Counted from the stretch's first letter, positions 1-12,013 are shown. The stretch is 64,000 nucleotides of DNA from Epiperipatus broadwayi (GCA_028023455.1 JAQFVV010000013.1:11076579-11140578), one strand, 5' to 3'. The notes: a model not told the origin generated them from the letters alone. Numbers and translations: made by a program.

Positions 1-691
1 TGCAAATTAGTTAAAATCTTTTAATTCATAGTTAATTGCATATGTTAATGTATAGACATATCTGTGTGTGCTAGTGATGGTTTGTTGAACTATGACATTG
101 CTTGGAATTTATTTTTAGTTCGGTAACCAGTTTTTTTTTTTTTATTAAATAAAATTTTGAATTAACTCATGATATAAAATATTTTTCTGTTTCAATATTT
201 TTAATTGTTGCAGGCTCACAAATAGCTAAGTTTCATTACTCAATTTTTAAAAATTTAATTATTTAATATTTATGAAAGAAAAAATGTTTTAAATTTAATT
301 CAAAATTTAAAAATGTGGAATTGCTAAAAAATTGAAATAGATTTTTAAAAACCTTTCCGATAAATAACTCATCAACATAGCTTATAAATATGTTTCTTTT
401 ATTCAGTTTTAAAAACAAATATTTAATATTTATGAAAAGAACAATATTTTAAATTTAATTTAAAATTATAAAAATTTAATGAAGTGAAATTGATAAAAAA
501 TTTAGATAATTAAATTTTTTTTCTGATAAATAGCATTAGCACCAAACCATATTCTTGTTCTCTGGTATCTTTTGTTAGGAGTCTTATTAAAATTCAATAA
601 AGTTTTGATTTAATGTGCAACACAATACATTTTGAATTATCCTCATGGACGACATCTTGCAAATTAGAAAGTGATAACAACTATAAAAGTC
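1..691. other. A+T-rich DNA, no gene seen
   Basis: Noncoding A+T-rich sequence with short homopolymer runs. Two loosely similar stretches (about 230-310 and 410-500, both with a run like atttaatatttatgaaa) suggest an old local duplication. I see no reading frame, RNA gene or mobile-element end here. Confidence 0.5.
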
Positions 692-1605
692 AAAGTATAC
701 TTCTCAAATTTCTTCAGTTTTAAAAATCTTAATATTTATTTCAGAGTGCATACCATGAGTTGATGAAGCATTATAAAAACATAATATAAATTAAGATATA
801 TATGATAGAAAGATATATGTACAAATAATATTTTAATACAAAAGATTTGATGAACACCATTACTTACAAAAATAAATTGCACTTGAATAGTTAATCAAAG
901 GAGATATAAACGTTTATTAGTAACAGAAAAAGAAACTTATGTTATTTTCTATGTATTAGAGGTAGATTTAAAATTTTTTGTATCAGATTGACAGAATAGT
1001 GCATGTAAATAAACTAATTTACACGAAGTCATTTATTTTTTATTATATCTAGAATCATTCATTATTATATTCTAATTTTATTTATTATTCTAAATTAATT
1101 TAATTTAATGTGCTAAGTTTTAATAATTACTTAGAAACTCAAATTGTCTTAACTGCTATGCCTAAAATAAAGTTAACTGTTTTAATTGCCATACATTAAG
1201 TTTTATTAGTTTAGATAAATTAAATCCACTTATCTTAATAAATTTTGGATGAAGTAATTATACAATTATTATAATATATAAATTCATTTATCTTAAAAGT
1301 GCTTTTAAAGTTACAAATTTAAATTACTATTACATTAAATAAATACATTCTATATTATTGAAATTAATTGGTCAATCAATAATACATAATTAATATTATT
1401 TGCAAAGTATAATTTGAGCTATTGCAGATTATTTTTAAAGTAATGGTGTTCAGCAAATGTTTTGTATTAACAATTTATCAGTACATATCTTTCTTTCAAT
1501 TATATCTTTATATTATATTTTTATAATGCTTAATCAACTCTAAGCATGCACTCTGAAAAAAATATCAAGAATTTTTAAAACCAAAGAAATTCAAGAAGTA
1601 TATTT
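692..1605. mobile_element. Foldback element with about 175-200 bp inverted arms
   Basis: The sequence at about 692-890 is repeated in reverse complement at about 1427-1605. Matching landmarks include AACACCATTACTT (left) against AAGTAATGGTGTT (right), CAGAGTGCAT against ATGCACTCTG, and GTATACTTCT near the left edge against AGAAGTATAT near the right edge. The arms differ by scattered substitutions and small gaps, so the insertion is old. The roughly 540-bp middle has no long reading frame. No clean target duplication is visible (ATAAAAGT on the left and ATAAAGT on the right are only suggestive). This looks like a nonautonomous foldback or MITE-type DNA element; the superfamily cannot be assigned. 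Confidence 0.65.
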
Positions 1606-1629
1606 TAATTTTTATAAAGTATTTTGATT

Positions 1630-2215
1630 GCTTAATTATAACTTTTGCACATGACCACCCACCTACATGTGAAAAAGATAAATGATGTCCAATGTACATA
1701 TTTTATGCTGAACCACAAATTTAATGGACTGCCTTCAATCTTCTCCCCTCTCCAACTCTTCAGCCATCCATATCCTTGAAAACCTGATGATGAAATGCTC
1801 AAAGCCCTTGTTGTTGCCAAAGTTATTGCCATACCCATGTTGACCTTAAGGCATTCTGACACCTCTTATGTAGGACCTTAATATGCCCATTTAAATGCAC
1901 AGAGGAGAGATAAGCAGAATACAGTCTGAATATATAATATTTAAATACAAGCATTGTGTATATACTTAATCTAGATGTAATTAAAGGAGATTTGAAAACA
2001 AACCTTCAAGCTCCCTTCAGCATACCCATGACTACATACATGAGAATAAATAATCTCCAATATAAATAATTTGTGCTAAACCAGCACTCAAAGTTGATCA
2101 GGGTCATCATCTCTCTCTCTCACACACATATATAATCAGGGCTCGTTTTATATTAAGATAGAAAATCTACATAAACATTAATAGAAAGGCTTAAAGTTTG
2201 TAGATTTGCTGTCTT
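1630..2215 (-). repeat. Hammerhead/tRNA-like repeat copy, minus strand, degraded
   Basis: Read on the minus strand this is a diverged copy of the same repeat found on the plus strand at 2217-4126. Shared landmarks include the run CTTCTGTGTATTTAAATGG and the later stretch GAGCATT..ATCATCA..GATATGGAT..GCTGAAGA.TTGGAGAG. Two degraded hammerhead positions are visible on the minus strand, at about 2055-2105 (stem II TGCTGGTTTAGCA kept, conserved core lost) and about 1680-1735 (only the TTCAGCA side kept). A 76-codon minus frame (1632-1862) crosses this repeat; since the same sequence is not open in the plus copies I do not regard it as a gene. Confidence 0.65.
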
Positions 2216-2240
2216 ACTATAAACCAAGCAGTGATTATAT
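2136..2240. repeat. Head-to-head junction hairpin of two repeat copies
   Basis: The 5' ends of the minus copy (1630-2215) and the plus copy (2217 onward) face each other. They make an imperfect hairpin: about 2141-2175 (cgttttatattaagataga, then AAATCTACAT) pairs with about 2199-2235 (TGTAGATTT, then tcttactataaacc). The same 5' sequence, in minus orientation, recurs at about 18360-18395, which supports it being the real start of the repeat unit. Confidence 0.55.
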
Positions 2241-2412
2241 ATATGTATGGAAGATAATGATCTGGACCAGCTGATGAGTGCTGTTCAGAACAAAATACAT
2301 ATATTGGAGATTATGTATCTTTTCACATGTATGTGGTCATGTGTATTGGTTATATAAGATAGAGCAGATGACTAAAGGGAACTTGAAAGTTTGAGTTCAA
2401 ATCCTCTTCAAT
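2217..2412 (+). repeat. Hammerhead relic followed by tRNA-like segment
   Basis: A single plus copy of the repeat. A hammerhead core CTGATGAG is intact at 2271-2278, followed by a stem II remnant, but the second conserved box is AAAA (2293-2296) instead of GAAA, so self-cleavage is not expected. About 30 nt downstream, 2328-2412 resembles a tRNA: an A-box-like stretch near 2345-2362 and a B-box-like GAGTTCAAATCC at 2393-2404. A ribozyme next to a Pol III-type promoter is the arrangement known from the schistosome Sm-alpha SINE-like family. The tRNA-like reading is based on box similarity only; a full cloverleaf was not established. Confidence 0.55.
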
Positions 2413-3253
2413 TATATTTAGTTTAAGTATATATGCTATACTTGTATTTAAATATTTCATATTCAGCCTATATTCTGCCTACCCTCTTCTGTGTATTTAA
2501 ATGGACTACTAAGGTCCTATATAAGAGGAGTCAGAGGGAATTAAAATCAACTTAGGCATAGAAATAATATTAGCATCAACAAGAGTTTTGAGCATTCTAT
2601 CATCATATTCTCAATGATATGGATTGCTGAAGAATTGGAGAGTGGAGAGGATTGAAGTTTGTCTATTAAAGTTTGTACATTTGCTTAGTATAAAGTGAGC
2701 ACTGATTATGTGTATGGGAGATGATGATCCAGCCTTATTGATGAGTGCTATTTCAGCATGAGTGCTGGTTCAGCACAAAATATGTATGTTGGAAATCATT
2801 TATTTTTGTCATATGTATGTGGTCATGTGTATTGGTTGTATAAGATAGAATGGATAAAAGCTTGAAAGTCTGTGTTCACATTCCCTTTAAGTACATCTCA
2901 CTTTTAAGAATATATTATACTTGTATTTAAATTTTATGTATAACGGAATGAAAAACTAAGCTCTTATTTAATAGTCCCACAGATTTCGACGGTATTTATA
3001 GCAGAATGAAAAAGTTAGCCAGGAAAGAATGGTCCTGGTTTAATAATATCCGTGAATTGCAGCACCAATTGTGATAGAATAAAAATGATGAACTGAGCCA
3101 AGATGACCATCAACCAATGAATGACAAGCTAACACAATTCAATCTTTCATAAAGTCACGGGTATGGATGCTATTTATAACAAAATAAAATATTGATGATA
3201 CTTTTTGCTGTAATTTCACAGATTTGGACAGCATTTGTAACATAATGAAGGGA
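2381..3253 (+). repeat. Tandem unit A, 873 bp, with dead hammerhead
   Basis: First of two direct tandem copies with an offset of 873 bp; for example GAAAGTTTGAGTTCAAATCC at 2385 recurs as GAAAGTTGGAGTTCAAATCC at 3258, and TTGATGAG at 2738 recurs at 3611. It starts in the tRNA-like B-box region, continues through a unique part, contains a hammerhead relic at about 2729-2800, and ends in satellite-like monomers. In the relic the core reads TTGATGA (first C changed), stem II is partly duplicated, and GAAA is AAAA, so it should be inactive. Confidence 0.75.
2935..3253 (+). repeat. Degenerate minisatellite monomers in unit A
   Basis: At least five monomers share a core like CAGATTTGGACAGCATTTGTAA followed by CAGAATGAAAA. 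Spacing of the core is irregular (about 58 to 105 bp). The block is duplicated at 3808-4157 as part of the 873-bp tandem duplication. Confidence 0.6.
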
Positions 3254-4126
3254 TCTTGAAAGTTGGAGTTCAAATCCTCTTCAATTATACTTAGTTTAAG
3301 TATATATACTATACTTGTATTTAAATATGTCATATTCAGCCTATATTCTGTCTATTCTCTTCTGTGTATTTAAATGGATTACTAAGGTCCCATATAAGAG
3401 GAGTCAAAGGAACTTAAAATCAATGTAGGCATGGAAATAATATTAGCATCAACAAGAGTTTTGAGCATTCTATCATCATATTCTCAATGATATGGATTGC
3501 TGAAGAATTGGAGAATGGAGAGGATTGAAGTTTGTCTATTAAAATTTGTACATTTGCTTAGTATAAAGTGAGCACTGATTATGTGTATGGGAGATGATGA
3601 TCCAGCCTAATTGATGAGTACTAGTTCAGCATGAGTGCTGGTTCAGCACAAAATATGTATGTTGGAAATCAGTTATTTTTGTCACATGCATGTTGTCATG
3701 TGTGTTGGTTATATAAGATAGAATGGATGACAGAAGGAAGCCTGAAAGTTTGGGTTCACATTCCCTTTAAATACATCTAACTTTTAAGAATATATTATAC
3801 TTGTATTTAAATTTTATATATAACGGAATGAAAAATTAAGCTCTTATTTACTAGCCCCACAGATTTTGATGGCATTTGTAGCAGAATGAAAAAGTTAGTC
3901 AGCAAAGAATGGTCCTGGTTTAATAATATCCATGAATTGTGGCACCATTTGTAACAGAATAAAAATGATGAACTGAGCCAAAATGACCAACAATCAATAA
4001 ATGACAAGCTAACACAATTCAATCTTTCATAAAGCCATGGGTATGGATGCCATTTATAACAAAATAAAATATTGATGATACTTTTGCTATAATGTCACAG
4101 ATTTGTACAGCATTTGTAACATAATG
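3254..4126 (+). repeat. Tandem unit B, 873 bp, with dead hammerhead
   Basis: Second tandem copy, differing from unit A by scattered substitutions and a few small gaps. The hammerhead relic is at about 3602-3672 and shares the same core changes as unit A, so the mutations predate the duplication. The unit ends where the minus-strand RTE copy begins. Retrozyme and ribozyme-SINE families elsewhere are known to occur as tandem dimers or multimers, but a plain segmental duplication would look the same. Confidence 0.75.
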
Positions 4127-4157
4127 GTACTAAATAAAGCCAATATTTAGTGCTATT
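3808..4157 (+). repeat. Degenerate minisatellite monomers in unit B
   Basis: Cores TAACGGAATG (3821), TAGCAGAATG (3879), TAACAGAATA (3952), TAACAAAATA (4057) and TAACATAATG (4117) give spacings of 58, 73, 105 and 60 bp. A last partial unit (about 4145-4157) abuts the truncated 3' end of the RTE copy, so the array appears to have been interrupted by it. Confidence 0.6.
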
Positions 4158-4159
4158 TG

Positions 4160-6800
4160 AAACATGTGATCTCTTTCTGGGTCTTTTACAATCTCTTGGA
4201 ATCCAGTTTAAGATTTTAATTGCCCATCTATTATTATTTCTTCTAGTAATATGTCCAGCCCAACTCCATTTCAGTCTTAATTTCTTCAATGAGGTCAGTA
4301 ACCCCTGTTTGTTCTCTTACCCATATATTACATTTTCAATCTCTTCTTGTTACTCCCAACATGTATCTCTCCATACTTCTTGCAGTGGTCTGAAATCTCT
4401 GTATTGCTCTTCTATTAAGTGTTCAAGTTTCAAATCCATAAGTAAGAACTGGTATTCAAATGCATAGGCATATTTCCTTTTAGTATCAAGTTATTTCTAC
4501 CAAAAGCACTCTATCCAAGTTTAATTCTATGATCAATTTCATCCATTATGTTTCCATCTGTATTAATAATCTCACCAATGTATTTATAGCTGTTAACTTC
4601 TTCTAACTCATCATAATCAATCTGTATTTTCATATTTTGAGAAAATCCATTACACATTACTTTAGTCTTTTTAACATTTATCTTTAGTCCTACTTTCATC
4701 TGATAACTCCTGCAATATTTCCTACACCTCTAAATCATTATTTGCAAAAATAACTACATCATCTGCAAAATCTAAATGATTTAAATAATCTCCATTTACT
4801 TTCACTCCTTTAGCTTCCCATTTCAGTCTAAAAAATACTTCTTGCAGCACTGCTGTAAAAAGTTTCTGGAGATATGGAGTCACCCTGTCTTACACCCTTC
4901 TCAATGTTGACTTTCTACTATCATTATGTAATCTAATTTCTGCTGCTGCATTTTTATAAATATTCTTTAAAGTATGACAATATCCTGGATCTATAACTTG
5001 ATGAACCAATGCTTTAATCACCGAAGAAATGTTATAGAATCAAATGCCTTTTCACAATCTACAAATCCAAAGAATAATGGCAACTCATATTCATTTGTTC
5101 TTTCTATAACTTCTCTCAATACCTGGATATGATCTACTGTACTAAAACACTTTTAAATCCAGCCTGTTGGTGGAAATTCAATGTTCTCTATAGACAAGTT
5201 GTAATTATCTTGATAAAAGGTAGATAGGTTTTAATTTCTACTATCTTCTTTATCACCTTTTTAAAATATTAATATTACTATTGCATTCTTCCAATCATCT
5301 TGGATATCTTTATCATTTAGACATGTAGTGTATAATTTTGCTAAAAAAATTTCTATTTCTTCATCTGCTTCTTTTAATATATCAATTATAATTCCATCAT
5401 TACCTGGAGCCTTTTCTTCCTTCATAAATTTAATTGCATGTCTCCATTTAAAATTTGGGCAATTTGGAACTATAATAGATATAGGAGGTATTTGTTCTTT
5501 ATTACTATATAATTCTTGATAGAAGTCTTCTACTCATTTCATGATGTCATCTCTCTTTTTAATAATAATTCCATCTTTTTTTCTTATTGCAGATATAAAT
5601 TTCCTACCAATACCAAAATGTTGTTTTACACTCTTGAGACTTTTATTCATTTTTGTATATCTTCATATTCCTTCTTTTCTTCATAAATTCTCTAGTCTTA
5701 GTAGAAAATTTATTATTCAATTGCTGCTTTTGTCTACCAGCTAACTTTGTTGCAGTTTTTAAAAGTGTATCAGTTATTTTCATACTAATTTCATTCAAAT
5801 CTGAATCATGTTCAAAATCTATTAATACTTAAAACCAATTTATAAGTTCTAATTTAGATTTATTAGAATGTTTCTGGAGATTAGGAATAACAACTGTAAA
5901 TATTGGTTTCCTTAATAATTTTTGTCTCTCTAATTTTGCATTGACACATATCTTACTAATCGATGATCACTTCCTGTGTTAAATTTATTAAGAACATTAC
6001 AATCTTGAAATATTTATTTTCTGTTAGTCAAAATATAATCTAATTATGCTGTACCTTCATTTGGATGCTTCTATGTCCATTTCCTTTTAACATTTCTCTT
6101 AAAAAAAAGAATTCATAATATAAAGTTTTTCTTTTTCTCCAAACTCCACAAGCCTATGTCCTCTCTCATTTCTATTACCATAACCAAAATTACCTACAGC
6201 ACTTTCATCTTTCATTTGTTTAGCAATTCTAGCATTAAAGTCTCCCATAACAAATTTATTTAAAATGTTTACTCTGATAAAAAGCCTTTTGTACATCCAT
6301 ATAAAAATCTACTATTTCATCACTATGAGAACTTGTTGGGGCATAAATCTGAATTATCTGCTATTAAGTTGCATAACTAATCTTGCCACTCTGTCCAATA
6401 CACCATCACTCTCCTCAATGTTGTTCTTTCCACTTTTTATTTATAATGAATCCTACTCCACTTGTATTTCCAATATTTGTGCCTTTATAGTAGAGTACAT
6501 GCCCACTTTTTAAATCAATTGTCTCTTCTCCTTTTCTTCTAACTTTACAAATCCCAATAATGTCCCATTTAATATAAGATAATTCTAATTCTTGCAATCT
6601 TTCCTTCACGTGAAAGTGATCTGCAGTTGTAAGTACCTAAATAAAGTCATCATCAAATGGCAGCCTGGTTCCACAATTAGGGGATTCTTAGTACCCCCTG
6701 CCTTCGGCCATCAACTGCTGTCTTGGTTGGTGACTCTACAGCCTCCTGGGAATAAAGACCATGATTTACTTTTTCTGTCATGATTACATATATCTATTGG
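4160..6800 (-). pseudogene. RTE-type non-LTR retrotransposon, decayed, 3'-truncated
   Basis: Read from right to left it encodes, in broken frames, an AP-type endonuclease followed by a reverse transcriptase. Endonuclease pieces lie at about 6415-6609 and 6099-6296 (the latter with a GDFNA active-site motif). RT pieces follow, with the FADD catalytic motif at 4758-4769, and the C-terminal region at 4511-4699 and about 4163-4289 (WAGHI motif). Many frameshifts and stops make it nonfunctional. The best-matching relative in the window is the plus copy at 18504-20408. Homology to that copy stops at about 4160, around 190 bp before the protein end, where satellite-like sequence takes over. Loss of the 3' end is unusual for LINEs, which are normally 5'-truncated, and points to a later deletion or rearrangement. 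Confidence 0.85.
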
Positions 6801-7120
6801 AAAAATATCATTTACACATACATTCATTCTGCATTATCAGGCAACTGAGAAAACCATAGTGTTTCTTGATCTTAAACTCAGAGGTAAAAAGCCAATAAAC
6901 TCACCACACAGGCTAATGCATGTTGGTGAGCAGCCCACCCATGTTTGTATACTATATGAATAATCACATAGTAATAACAGCTACAATGACAAGAACATAT
7001 GGAGTGGACATCAGGGAATTTTCCCTGCTCAGTTCCTTTAAGGCCTCCAAGAGGAATCAAAGGGTCTCCTTTCAGTTAATAGCAAACTCTTTTCTGCAGG
7101 CAAATATCACTATGTTATAA
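6800..7120 (-). other. Probable RTE 5' flank, unresolved
   Basis: This stretch is less A+T-rich than what follows and lies directly 5' of the RTE endonuclease. It may be 5' UTR of that element or older inserted DNA. The short frames on both strands (60-66 codons) show no recognisable motif and I do not call them genes. Confidence 0.3.
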
Positions 7121-10100
7121 ATAGCCAATGTTTCTATTAATCAACCACTTGTAATAAAATAAACACAATGATGAAAGATAAGAAAGACAAACTCTAATAT
7201 TCTTCATGAATTGAAACACTATTTTTAACAATATCAACTTATCCCAAATGTTCAACATTATTTGTATTTAAGCAAAATGATTAATGAATGGATAAAATAA
7301 TAACTGTAATATGCCCTATGGATTTAGAGGCTATTTATAACAAAATAAGAATTATAAGAATAGGAAACATAGACTTTAGTATAACTTACAAACTTATAAC
7401 ACCAATTATATCAAAACAAAGTATTACCTAATAGTTGATCTCTAACTATATCTAAATAAAGTGAAATAATGCTAACTCAGCAGTACTATTTCATTAATAT
7501 TAATATATCTTTATTGAATAATCCAATTGCAATGGGATCAAATACCTATTGATAATAAAAATACATTATTACCTAAATTTATGCACAATAATCTATTCTT
7601 AATAAGTATAATACAACTTTCTCTTTAAAATCCTATAACATCAAATCATAAAATAAAATACCCCAATACTAAATTATATCAATGCAATATGCAAAATCAA
7701 TTAATCTAGCATATCTCACCACCTTTACCAACTTATAATAATATAGAATAAAATCAACCCATTAAATAACCTTAAAATTTACAATATCTAATCATAACAA
7801 TATACAAGACAAATGACAGATTCCCATTTGATACTTATTCAAATGCGATTAAAAAATCACAACAAATTCTTCTTCAGTCTAATAAAACTAGGATATTAAA
7901 TTTTAAATTATAATTGCCAAAATATGGGAAACATTATTAATGTTCTACTATGATCAAACATCATTAAATTTACATCTACACCAATAAACTTTAAATATAA
8001 TTAAAGCAAATTATTTTATTTAATGGATTTCAAATATCAATTTTGATATACTATTACCAATTTTGTAATATAGTAAGATTACCATCTTTATAACTAAATA
8101 CTAACTTGATATAATTTTCACCCAATAAATAATAGTTTAAAAGAATATGAAAGCATCCAATTATAATCGTCTTCATTCATCTCAAATAAATATTATATTT
8201 GTACTTTTTAAGCTATCAAATCAGTTCAGATATAAATTTCTATCCTAATATAACTATTACATATAACTAATAAAATAATTATAATAAACTTCTAATTACC
8301 TATTAGATATCTAATAATTCTAAATCAATTAATTTAATACCTCATAAAAATATATATCTGACCCAAATGATAAAATATTAAATTTAATACAAATGGATTA
8401 ATATGTGACTGTATACACACCAATTCTACGGTTTAAATTCCAGACTGCTATTTGATTATTCATAAAAATTAGGCGGTGTCAAAATATTATTAGCCAATAG
8501 ATTTGCATTAAAAGAATTGCATGAAAACTAAGCAAACCTATTTGTTTTAAACAAATATAAAGTTTATTAGCAATGAATATATAAACAAAAATATATATAA
8601 CAAATAAACTATAAATGTTTAAGATATATATAATTCAATTAGATAATATGAGATATATTCTCCACTGAAATCAGTTTAATAAAATAGGTGATTGTACATC
8701 AAACTTCACCTATAAAATGTTTAATCTAAAATATGAATAACTATATGATGTAAAACATGTTGAACACATACACCCTTGAAATACAAAAAAGTTAATGATA
8801 TTTCTAATCTTTATAATAAATAATTAATTGAAATGGAATATAATAAACATAAGTTCGCCTATTTGTTCACCTTGTTCTAAATAAAATACCAATACATGAT
8901 TGTTAGGATATTGTTGTTTTAGATTCTCAATATTTATAAATTATATATTACCAAAATAATCGACAACCAATGAATAAGAGGATAATATTTTAAATCAAAT
9001 TTATAATTATTAAAATTTGAGATATAAATTAAAAATACTTAACTCTCTTATATTCCATGCATATAAAACAGATTGTTATTTAACTTAAAATACAATAACC
9101 ATTATATTAATAAATATTGTATAATTATATACATAAGTAAAAATAATAATACATATTATCATTGAGATATGACATTTTAAAGTAATATCACAGTTCCAAT
9201 GTCTATTATTCCTTGAATTATAATTAAACAATATTTTATTACTCCAAGTAAAGTAGAAGTATCATAAAAAATTATCTGATGCAAAACACATTTTATTAAT
9301 TTTGATATTTTCCAAATAAAGTTATCCTTTCATTTAGCAGATATTTGATACTATAAGATATTATGACTGAACAGACTCCAGTTTCTACCTATGACGATGC
9401 AATGCAAAATAAACCAATTTAAATTTTTTGCTGAAAGAACTCATCAATAGCACAAAACTACATTTGCAGATGAAAACAATCATTACATAAAATTTTCGGT
9501 TGTTAGCTTTTATATTCCCTTAATAAAAAATAAGCAATATTCATTTTTAGTAAAGATATATTCAGACAATTTTGAACGCAATAAATGACTTTTTATTCCT
9601 TTATTAAATTCTCATTTCCTTATAAAATTCTTGATAAATCTGTCCACTTTCCTGGACAAATATTCTTCTTCTCACATCATCATTTTATAGTTAGTAAACA
9701 AATAATTTTAAGAATAAATAAAAAAAAAAATATTCGAAAAAACTTAGATTTATTTCTATTGAAATCGGAACAGAAGAGAGCAAGTTCAAAACATTCAGCT
9801 CTATTTATAATTTTTTAAATTGATGTCATCAAAACTAAGATAACACTCTTTTATAACTCTACTGTCAAATTTATTCAGCATTCCAAATGTAAAATTGTAT
9901 TATACATCAATAATAAAATAAAATAAAAAAAATCATAATTATTACATATAATAAAGAATATTTACATTTTAAAAATACAAATAATATTCTTTTAATCCAC
10001 TATAAACTAAAACAATTCATACTATATATCTCTCCAATCTAATATTACATATATCATATAAACAAAATAACAGACATACTTAAGACATTAAATATTTGTG

Positions 10101-10400
10101 TGTATTAATTTGTAATCTATTATTTGTGAATGCAATAACCAAAATATATATAAGAAAGACATATAAGAAACTTTATTATTTATATGCAATTCCTAATTTT
10201 TATATTGCAATTAATAATAAATATTTCTTGCTTTAAAATCTTGTTGTCTTAGTTACATATTTCAATGGTCCTAAACCAATATATTCACCACTAAAATCAA
10301 TTAAAAAAAATACAATTGACATTCCACCACATATTGAAATTTACTTCAAATTTCAGTAGGTACAATATATATATAATGAACATATACCATAGATAATATA
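7120..10400. other. Long A+T-rich tract with decayed satellite-like motifs
   Basis: About 3.3 kb with no gene. Its first third repeats motifs close to the minisatellite cores at 2935-4157, for example a TATTTATAACAAAATAA string at about 7331-7347, and several ATAACA/AAATAA pairs between 7140 and 7800. This suggests that the RTE copy sits inside one larger, very old satellite tract. Beyond about 8000 the similarity is too weak for me to claim. Confidence 0.4.
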
Positions 10401-10408
10401 TGTAATAA

Positions 10409-10458
10409 AGTAATAAAATAATATGGTAACCTCTTCACCGTAATATTATTTTATTACT
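10409..10458. repeat. Short A+T hairpin
   Basis: Left arm 10409-10427 (AGTAATAAAATAATATGGT) pairs with right arm 10437-10458, which has three extra bases, around a 9-nt loop. It could be a small MITE remnant or a chance palindrome in A+T-rich DNA. Confidence 0.5.
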
Positions 10459-10591
10459 ATGTTATATATATGTACTCTTAATAGAATAACCATGATTATC
10501 CTATACATATGTGGGAAGTATACTTGGTCTACTTAATTTCATCTAACATTTAATCTCTGTTGTAGTATTTTAATATTATATATATTTTAAA

Positions 10592-10728
10592 TAGAGGGAT
10601 TTGAACTTAGGATTTTCAGTCTACATTCATCCTCGACTCTCTCAAAAAACTGATACACATGACCACATACATATAAAAAAGAATGGAGAATGAATATAGA
10701 CTGAAAATCCTAAGTTCAAATCCCTCTA
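10592..10728. repeat. Inverted pair of tRNA-like (B-box) ends
   Basis: The sequence at 10592-10632 is the near-perfect reverse complement of 10690-10728. Both contain GACTGAAAATCC and AAGTTCAAATCCC, a Pol III B-box-like motif that also ends the hammerhead repeats at 2393-2404 and about 18150-18165. The centre (10651-10675) holds the CACATGACCACATACAT landmark of the hammerhead repeats. This therefore looks like two 3' ends of that repeat family joined tail to tail, with the ribozyme part lost. Confidence 0.55.
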
Positions 10729-12004
10729 CTTATTATTGTAAACATTCAGTATAATGAATGAATAGGTTAATTATATATATATTGTAATGAGCACAGACAT
10801 TCGTTACATTGTTTTTTTTTATTTATTAACCCTTTTCCCGCCTCTTACGAAGCTCCTCGTCGACATCTGATGTCACTCTAACTCTGCCAGTTCTTATGCT
10901 AAAATATTCGCTAGATAGGTATTGAATAGGTTTTTAAAAGTTCTGTAAGATGGTGCCCTCTTCCAAATTATTTTACAAGTAAAAAATAAAAAAAACGCAT
11001 TTAAACCTAAACAAAGAAAGAACATTACTTGTGATTGGTTCTTAGCATGCTCTCAGCTGAAAAAGACATTCTGATTGGCTGGAAAGAAAGAAACCGCCTG
11101 ATCAAAGAAAATAAAGAAAAACGCTGAGATTTTCATTTCGAATATGATTTAAATTATTATAAAAGAATATTTTGAGAAATTAAAATTATTTTCAGAGAGA
11201 ATACTAAAAAAACAAAATTATTTTCGAAAAATATTGAAGATTTTAGTAAAAATATTTAAGATTTAGTAAAAAGAAATATTTACTTTTCTATAACGTAAAA
11301 GTCGACCTTTTTGTTTATATTATAGCTTTTATGTTGCCGAAATTGAATATTTTAGAATAAATAAATAGCAATTTATTTTTGAAAGAACTTTCATTCTCTT
11401 CATAACCTGAAAAATTAGTAATATACTTTTTATAAACGTATCTGAGTTGAATTTAATATTATAGGCGAATATGTTTTAACAATAGGCTTTGTCTTCAGTT
11501 TGTGAGTTGGCCAATTAAAAGATTTGATTTTTACCTCATACAACCAATAATATAATTAGCGGTTTAAGGGTTAAACATGAAAGTAAATTAAAAAGTTCGC
11601 ATTTAAAAATTTTCTTTAAGAATTAAAAATTGAAATTAAATATCATCTTAAACTCGTATATATTAAATCGCACAGATAATGAAAAATTATTAAAATAAAA
11701 CTTTATTAAAGAAAAAGTATTTTAAAACTAAATTTTAAAAAGATTTGGAGATAAAATTATATCTTTAAATTTATCTTTAAATATATCTTTGATTTGGAAA
11801 ACAGGTTAATTAATCAGAAATGGAAATGATAAATTTAATTAGTCAAATGTAAACCAGCCTTGGGCATTTAAATGTAAAAACATCGGTCAGATAGAAAAAC
11901 AATAGAAACTTTTAGCAAATGAAATAAATCCATTGGGAAATCGGACCTCAACGAAAAGGATCATCACATCGATGACGTAATGTTAAGTCAATCTTTCAAA
12001 GTAA

Positions 12005-12013
12005 TATAAAAGG
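12005..12013 (+). promoter_or_regulatory. TATA box in LTR-like element
   Basis: TATAAAAGG is preceded by A+T-rich DNA and followed about 50-100 bp later by a more G+C-rich leader-like stretch (about 12060-12180). This is consistent with a Pol II promoter within an LTR. In the second copy the matching position near 20660 reads ATATAAAAAA and is weaker. Confidence 0.4.

Noticed and set aside
1632-1862. Minus-strand 76-codon frame
   Set aside because: It lies inside the hammerhead/tRNA-like repeat; the same repeat in plus copies is not open, and no protein motif is present.
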